Below, piece after piece: positions 58,103 through 64,000 of a DNA stretch of 64,000 nucleotides. Origin of the DNA: Cyrtodaria siliqua (lineage: Eukaryota > Mollusca > Bivalvia > Adapedonta > Hiatellidae); assembly GCA_037043455.1 (NCBI GenBank), contig JAWPHD010000226.1:248001-312000 (forward strand), read 5' to 3'. The position numbers were made by a program, and so were the translations under genes. How positions within the stretch are numbered: position 1 is the stretch's first letter; each line of letters opens with the position of its first letter. The notes beneath the pieces are model-generated. The model searched no databases. It had not been told where the DNA came from and saw nothing but the letters and a program-made list of their open reading frames with translations.

Positions 58103-58573
58103 CAAGGAACACTCCCAGAGTAAAAGAACTCTAAATAGTTCATGCTTCCAAAATGGATGTGAATCGACTTTAATACATTTTATAAGAATCAACCATTCTG
58201 ATTAAATAGATGTTAAGTAAAACGAAACACTGTATGGCCTTTGTTCTTAATATTAGACCCATGCTTTGAACAATTTTCATCATTCAATTTTGAAGTAAAC
58301 TGTTCCGCAGGACAATACACACTATAATACTCATGATTTTTAAAAGTTTAGAGTATTTGTAGTAAGCTGATGAGTAATGATACTCACAATTTAAAAAAAA
58401 TGAGGGTATTTGTAAAAAAAAAGAGTAAAATACTCAGATACTCAGCTTATCTACAGCTCTGGCCATGACGTCATTCAAGGTAAATAAACTTACACAAAGA
58501 CGAGTGACGGCCATGTCAATCCATGGCCAGACTCTTGTTTAAATAGGGAAAATCCAACCCTCTGTATAACTGT

Positions 58574-58880
58574 TTTAAAAGGACACATGGCAATCATGAA
58601 TTGTTAATCGAATATTGAAATTAGCTTTCACGGTTTATTTATCCAGTATCATTTTGACTTCTAACTTGCTTGTATGTAATTAAATAAAGTTTTCAGTTTT
58701 CGTCTTATTTTACCATAGGGCTAAATATATTATTAGCGAATTATAATCAACAGTTTATACTATGCAAAAACAAATTGCTTTAAACTATTCTAATTAATAT
58801 TAATGGTTGAATAAATGCAAGTGATGTAGAACTGGATGCCATGAGTTTTTCAAAAATCGAGATTGCCGTGTACACTTTAA
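58574..58880. mobile_element. MITE family H, copy 2
   Basis: Ends TTTAAAAGGACACATGGCAA and GATTGCCGTGTACACTTTAA; interior TTTATTTATCCAGTATCATTTTGACTT-type sequence shared with copies 3 and 4. Confidence 0.82.
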
Positions 58881-59038
58881 TCGAAAATGCAGCTAGACAT
58901 CGGGTTCTGTCAAAACAGTTATACAATTTGTGTTGATATCCCCTACCTACATCCGATACTGATAAACGATAATATAATGTCAAGGTAAACAAATGTTGAT
59001 AGAAAATCAAGCCATTTTACTAGGCAATTGTGAAGAAT

Positions 59039-59333
59039 TTAAAGGGACACGAGGCAATCTTGAAGATTTAATCAAGCATAGTGGCCCGATTTATTAATCC
59101 AGTATCACGTTGACTTTAAACCTGCTTGCATGTAATTAAATAACATTTTGAGTTTTCATTTCTTATGATTTTACTATAGATTTACATATATAATATAATC
59201 ATCAGTAATATGCAAAAACAACTTACTTTATAATATTCTTTTAGTTCACATGTATGATCAAATAAATGCAAGTTATGAGAAAAAAAACGCTACAAGTTTT
59301 TAAAAATTAAAAAATCGAGACTGCCGTGTGTCA
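59039..59333. mobile_element. MITE family H, copy 3
   Basis: Begins TTAAAGGGACACGAGGCAAT; interior ATTAATCCAGTATCACGTTG; right end CGAGACTGCCGTGTGTCA, lacking the last bases. Confidence 0.8.
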
Positions 59334-59559
59334 TGGATGATGGAATAAAACAAGAAAACTTTATTGCTATTTGTCTCTTTATATGTAATATGCAATATTT
59401 GCTGTTATTCATTGTATGTATAGCTGTTCTTTCTTTTGAGCAAAATGTATAGATGTACATTCATACCTGCTAAGGAGAACACTTGCTTTATAAGTAACTA
59501 TACGCCAACAACAGGCAAATTCTACAAAATATGTACACCGTTTCTAAACCGAATGACCA

Positions 59560-60222
59560 CACATATATATACATAACTTATATATTTTGAGAATCCATAC
59601 ACACAGTATAAATGGCTTTACCATGCAGATAGGCACTTTTCTGCCTAATAAAGGGGTGACCTATTAAATTTTGCTTTATAAGCCACTGACCAATAGAGCA
59701 AATCAATGCGGAATCCGTTGGCGTTTATTGTACGTAAAGTTATCTGACGTCATGCACGTAACGTTGCCTGACGTCATAAAACAAACAAAAAACAGTAAGC
59801 GTAACATTCTGAGAAATAGGTAATAATAGAAATTCATACAGAAAATGTGGATAATTTACATGATAAATAGAATATTATGTCAGTGCCTTTTACTATCAAG
59901 TTTATTAGGCTCGGCAGAGCCTCGCCATTCTTCGTTTTCTAAGCCTCGCCTAATAAACTTGATAGTAAAAGGCACTGACATAATATTCTCTATTTAACTA
60001 GCCAGGCTTAACCCCAAAACTGGAGTGTCAAATTAAGAGTTACCAACTCATAATTCATTTTACGCGTATCAGTCACAGGTATTTTAAGAACCTCTTAATA
60101 AATCCTTACTTTTAATCGGCACACATGCATTATTATATGACCTGAACACTTGGATAGTGTTCGATCAACGTTTTTTGTAGTGTAATTTTGCTGTTATTTG
60201 GCGAGTTAGTTTCTTTAAACAG
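59560..60222 (-). repeat. Dispersed repeat D, interrupted
   Basis: ATATTTTGAGAATCCATACA and AAATGGCTTTACC (59581-59626), then AAAACTGGAGTGTCAAATTA...GCGAGTTAGTTTCTTTAA (60015-60222), are the two halves of repeat D inverted. About 370 bases with a foldback separate them, so the insertion is younger. Confidence 0.72.
59865..59995. repeat. Foldback with ~46-bp arms
   Basis: Arms 59865-59910 (…GTCAGTGCCTTTTACTATCA…) and 59948-59995 are almost exact inverted copies around a 37-base centre containing GGCAGAGCCTCGCC. It lies at one edge of the insertion in repeat D. Confidence 0.85.
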
Positions 60223-60250
60223 ACTACAATTACTGTTTCCATTTACATTG

Positions 60251-60576
60251 TTTCAAAGGCACATATGGCAATCTTGAGTTTTATATCGTGCATTACAATT
60301 AGTACAGTGATTTATTAATCCTGTATCATTTTGACTTTAAAACTGGTTGCATATATTTAAATAAAAAAAATGAGAATTCTATTTCCTTCAGTATTCTACA
60401 CATTTTTTAAATATATTATTGGTGCAATATAATCAAAAGTCAATAATATGTCAAAAGAATTTGTTTTGAACTATTCTAACAATTAATATTAATGATTGAA
60501 CAAATGCTAGTTACGAGAAAAACTAACAGGACGCCGTGGGTTTTTGAAAAATCAAGATTACCGTGTGTCCCTTTAA
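60251..60576. mobile_element. MITE family H, copy 4
   Basis: Begins TTTCAAAGGCACATATGGCA and ends GATTACCGTGTGTCCCTTTAA; interior as in copies 2 and 3. Confidence 0.82.
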
Positions 60577-61427
60577 TGTATAGTGCACATGTATCGAGAG
60601 ACCACTTCTGTAAAAAGAGACTAATTTTGCTTTCCCCTTTTGAGGTATTATAATACAGGTTTGACTGTATTTATTTGATACAACTGACATTTGTTAAAGC
60701 ATTTATGGAGCCTAGATCTTACTTCTTTTTAATAAACATTACTGTGTTTTTCTCTTTTTATATTGCATTTTTAAACATGTTTTTATTCATATATTTACAT
60801 TGATGTTTTATGAAATCCATATCTTATTCATTTACATTTGTTTATTCATAACCTTGAGTATGTTTTAGCGAACCATAGATACGGTAATGGTTTGCACTGG
60901 TTCAGTTTATCATAAAGCTTCTTGGAACAGTCCAACTTACCATGAAACAACATAAAAAGTCCAATTTAAAATGAAATATTTTCTGAACTTAAAAAGATAT
61001 ATCAAGCTTATAAACATGTTCAAGTCCAACATATAATGAATTATTTTCTGAACGTGAAGTCCAATTTAGAATGAAACAAAAAGATATTAGTTTTTTATTT
61101 GATGTTAAAGAATGCAATATCAAAGATTGTCGTAGCTTGTTTATATTCTGTCAAGATTTTTCTTAAATGTTTAGCCTCAAAAGAAGGATGTGAATTTATA
61201 GATCTATATTGAATTGAAACTTTTGTACTTTAATTCACATCTTTTCATATCTCTGACAACATTGGTCAGAGGTTGTCTGTTACTGTTTAGATTGTAACTA
61301 ACTGTACTGTGGTTGTTTCTCTAACACAGCTCTGTGTCTTTTTCTAGGTTTGTGGGTAGGACTGAATAGAAATGACTAAATAAATATCACAAGGTGTAGG
61401 GATCTAATGTAAGACAGTGTGTGTTCC
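60577..61427. other. Non-coding DNA, no recognised gene
   Basis: AT-rich. AGTCCAATTTAAAATGAAAT-like motifs recur at ~60957-61080. No exon recognised. Confidence 0.45.
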
Positions 61428-61441
61428 TCAAACAGGAACTG

Positions 61442-61843
61442 CCCCGTGTGGTTGCCCCCCGTTTGGTCACGGAGCAAAGAATACGGCCACTGCAGATCCC
61501 TTTGGAGGGGTAGGCAGAGGGGTAGAATCCCCCCAAATTCATGTTCATTTTATCATTTTTTGTTCATGTTCATTAAAGGTCTTCATCATGATCCCTGCAT
61601 TGTTTCAGGTGCTATCTCGCTCGCATCAAAAGAGCAGTGGCAGAAAAACAATAACGTGGCTCCAGCGTAAATGGAGTTTCTACGATAGAATTTGCAGCAA
61701 GGGTGAGAAGGTTCTAGGCCCATTTTCCATATTTTATCTCGATGTACATGGAAGATGAGCCTGGCATGTTCATGCCTTTTAGGCGCCATATAACCTTTTC
61801 ATGTGTTGGTGCGCCTTAAAACCCTAATTCAATTAAATTCAAT
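61442..61843 (+). mobile_element. Full-length SINE-B, 402 bp, 14-bp target duplication
   Basis: TCAAACAGGAACTG flanks it at 61428-61441 and 61844-61857. It starts CCCCGTGTGGTTGCCCCCCG and ends CGCCTTAAAACCCTAATTCA plus ATT-rich tail. The 5' head has a box-B-like GGGGTAGAATCCCCC but no convincing tRNA fold, so its RNA origin is open. Frames running through it are not genes. Confidence 0.9.
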
Positions 61844-61963
61844 TCAAACAGGAACTGTGACTTCATTTACACAAAAGGACGCATGCCATAGATTTACCAC
61901 TGTAAAAACAACATGACAAATGTTTTGATTTGTAGAGTACTTTATATTGTCTCATCCATTTTT

Positions 61964-62128
61964 CCCACTGGGAGCTCAACTTGTAAGTGAGAAAGTGTTG
62001 ATTCTTACAGCTAGTGGGAGGTATACAGTACTGGTTCTACCCAGGAATAAGTGGGTGGTCTGCCTCCACCACAAAAAAAATAAATACTTAAATGAGCTGA
62101 AAATGATGTAAAACGCCATTCAGCCAAT
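61964..62128 (+). mobile_element. SINE-C, head missing
   Basis: CCCACTGGGAGCTCAACTTG, GTGAGAAAGTGTTGATTCTT, GGAGGTATACAGTACTGGTT and GAAAATGATGTAAAACGCC match 20690-20915 from box B to the tail. Confidence 0.78.
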
Positions 62129-62395
62129 AAATTAAATAGTTATTGCGTTTGTACAGGCAAATAATACTTGAACTTGGCATTTTGGCATAGAACAGATTGT
62201 AAAATCATCTTTCTCCGCCAAAAAAAAGCTCAACCAAAGAAATATTTCTCTATACAAATTCAGTGACCTACAAATATTATTTGCATTTTACCTGAATGTT
62301 CACAATCTTTTTGACATTTTAGAGACTTCAATAAATGTATGTAGTAAACATAAGTTCTACTGTTATTCTTTGTTATCCTTCCAGTACAATTACCG

Positions 62396-63203
62396 TATAC
62401 CCCTGTTAAAATGCCCGCTGAGGCGATGCATTTTACAAAAGGGGTCGTTTATATTAGGCCATTTTAAGAAATCCAACTTTTTTAATTAAGTAAACAGGGA
62501 TCATGTTTCAAATGTTTAGCTACTTGTTACAAAATGCAAGTACCAAGCTTTTCTACTTGCTATTTTAATCTAAGGACTTGCGTTTTTACGTTGGAACTTT
62601 CACTTTAGAAGGATTGTTTTACGTGTAAAAGAAGTCATGCAACAGGGTAATAATGTAACAGTACTGTGCACCTGTTGTACAATATTTCTTGACTATGGAT
62701 TTCAGTGGGTTTATTACTTGAAAACATTTTCTACCTGCAATCTGTAAAATCTACTTGCATTTAGCAAGTAAATATACTGAGGGAAAATTTTTTAGCAAGT
62801 GTTTTAGATGAAATAATACTGTATACAAGATATACTGACATTTTGGGACTTTACGGTCTTGACCCCTCTGTTCATTTATTCGTTACATCATTAAGATGTT
62901 CGACTGTTGTTGATGTATGTTTAATAAAATATTGTGTCGATGGCAGTAGTTTCTTAGTTTTACAACCAAAAATGTATTATTTCCAGAGGTCAACAAAAAC
63001 ATTTTTCCCTCAGTATATTATAAAGTAAATAGATGTCAAATTTGATCCCTGGTAAAACAAATGGTATAAATACTAGTAAGCATGCTCTGTATTAAATTAC
63101 ATATCATACCATTATACCACTAAGGGCTTAAAATGTATACGAGACATTAATTTCTTAGATAAGGAGATATAGTGGTGGAGGGGTGACATTTTAACGGGTA
63201 TTA
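62396..63203. mobile_element. Possible ~0.8-kb element with short inverted ends
   Basis: TATACCCCTGTTAAAATGCC at the left and GACATTTTAACGGGTATTA at the right pair imperfectly (core ACCC-GTTAAAATG). No target duplication or coding content. Low certainty. Confidence 0.35.
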
Positions 63204-63393
63204 GCCATAGAATCCACCCGATTGTCTCTGGGAGTAGCTCTGAATGACCCTGTGACGATGGGCTTACCTGTGTTGTATTATCCTCCACTTCAAATAATAT
63301 TGTGAGCCGCAAGAACAATAAAGTGCTCTTATTTTGTTTAGGTGATTTTCTCTGCAAGGTACAAGAGAAAAAGACGATTCATTCAGAATTAAA

Positions 63394-63585
63394 GGCGGCC
63401 ATAGTAGCTCAGTGGATAAGACCTTGTTCGTTAGAGCTCCAGACTTCTTCCCCACGTGGGTTCTCTCTCTGGTGGAGGCACATCTGATAGGGATCTCATC
63501 TCCCTCGGAGGTTGCTGTCCCAATAGAACCTAATATGACGTGTTAAAAGCACATAAATCCCCATTTCATTTCATGCACAATTACA
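63394..63585 (+). mobile_element. tRNA-derived SINE
   Basis: Head GGCCATAGTAGCTCAGTGGA + TAAGACC (box A) and GTGGGTTCTCTCTCTGGTGG (weak box B). Body CTCGGAGGTTGCTGTCC and tail ATCCCCATTTCATTTCATGC, again a pentanucleotide tail. Confidence 0.7.
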
Positions 63586-63628
63586 TTCAGTGATACTCGT
63601 AGTAAGGTAGATAACTCTTCATAAATAA

Positions 63629-64000
63629 TACGACCTCTGTGGAAGTGACCACTTCCCCATATTTCTTGAAAATATCGGCCCTCCACTTCTCGAAAAAACG
63701 CAACGATGGAAACTTCGCAAGGCTGATTGGACTACGTTTCAATCTCTTTGCGAGGAACAATTAAAGCCTTCCGTTTTCGAGGATGTCGAAGACGCAACTG
63801 CTCTTTTTACCAAAACTCTTCACGATATAGCTGATCAAACCATTCCAAAAACCTCGGCAAATCCTAAACGCCCACATAAACCATGGTACGACGATGACTG
63901 CAAAAAGGCAGTCAGCGATCGTAAAGCTGCATTAAATAATTTTAACTTGCGGCCAACTCAAACAAATTTAGATAACTTTAGAGTTTTTCGTGCGAAAGCC
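63629..64000 (+). CDS. LINE ORF2 fragment: endonuclease C-terminus and EN-RT linker (partial)
   Basis: An open frame with no stop from 63629 to the window edge (124 codons). It starts YDLCGSDHFPIFLENI, and SDHFPI is the last catalytic motif of the APE-type endonuclease of non-LTR retrotransposons. WKLRKADWTTFQSLCEE and KPWYDDDCKKAVSDRKAALN are typical of the linker before RT in Jockey/CR1-like elements. A stop just upstream (63626) and a SINE before it indicate a 5'-truncated copy, or a longer element with a frameshift. It continues beyond the window, so RT may be intact. Confidence 0.85.

Noticed and set aside
61417..61758. 113-residue plus-strand protein, similar to a frame at 55937-56197
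   Set aside because: Both are translations of SINE-B copies.

Overview
The window is nuclear DNA of an animal, almost certainly a bivalve mollusc. It is AT-rich and poor in genes. The supporting signs are short exons with GT/AG boundaries, a secreted C1q-domain protein of the type expanded in bivalves, tRNA-derived SINEs, and 'pearl'-like non-autonomous Helitrons built from ~160-bp repeats. No prokaryotic operon, true rRNA or tRNA gene, or CRISPR array is present.

Three genes can be rebuilt from the sequence. (1) MED27, a Mediator subunit, lies on the minus strand from 43,838 down to 15,419. Seven coding exons join in frame into 260 residues. The zinc-binding C-terminal exon was not found and probably lies beyond the left edge. 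(2) A two-exon secreted coiled-coil/C1q-domain gene lies on the plus strand at 21,677-23,509. It sits inside the 15.3-kb intron 5 of MED27, in the opposite orientation. (3) pygopus, a Wnt co-activator with a PHD finger, lies on the plus strand at 49,288-54,430. It has three coding exons, the first only 28 coding nt, and encodes 229 residues. MED27 and pygopus diverge from a 5.4-kb intergenic stretch.

Most of the rest is mobile or repeated DNA. Left part (1-15.4 kb, probably MED27 intron 7): microsatellites, foldbacks, a hAT-like MITE, SINEs, and a 3.9-kb pair of nested pearl-like Helitrons. Middle (15.5-34 kb): more pearl-like elements, the nested C1q gene, a 2.7-kb segment duplicated in direct orientation with few differences, a 1.7-kb hAT-like element, and a 947-bp element with perfect 32-bp inverted ends that begins 7 bases inside MED27 intron 5. 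34-44 kb: a 2.4-kb minisatellite next to MED27 exon 4, a SINE nested in another SINE with a 12-bp target-site duplication, another Helitron-like element, and the MED27 start. 44-49 kb: LINE remnants. 49-54 kb: pygopus, with a second hAT-like element in its first intron. 54-64 kb: SINEs (one full length with a 14-bp target duplication), MITEs, and at the right edge an open LINE endonuclease/RT reading frame.

Three elements at 5.4, 30.3 and 50.8 kb share CAGGG...CCCTG ends and 5-bp target duplications. They are the best candidates for an under-described transposon group. Several unrelated SINE families share an ATTCA-type 3' tail, which suggests one LINE mobilised them all. Exon coordinates come from splice sites, reading-frame continuity and remembered family features; no alignment or transcript was available.
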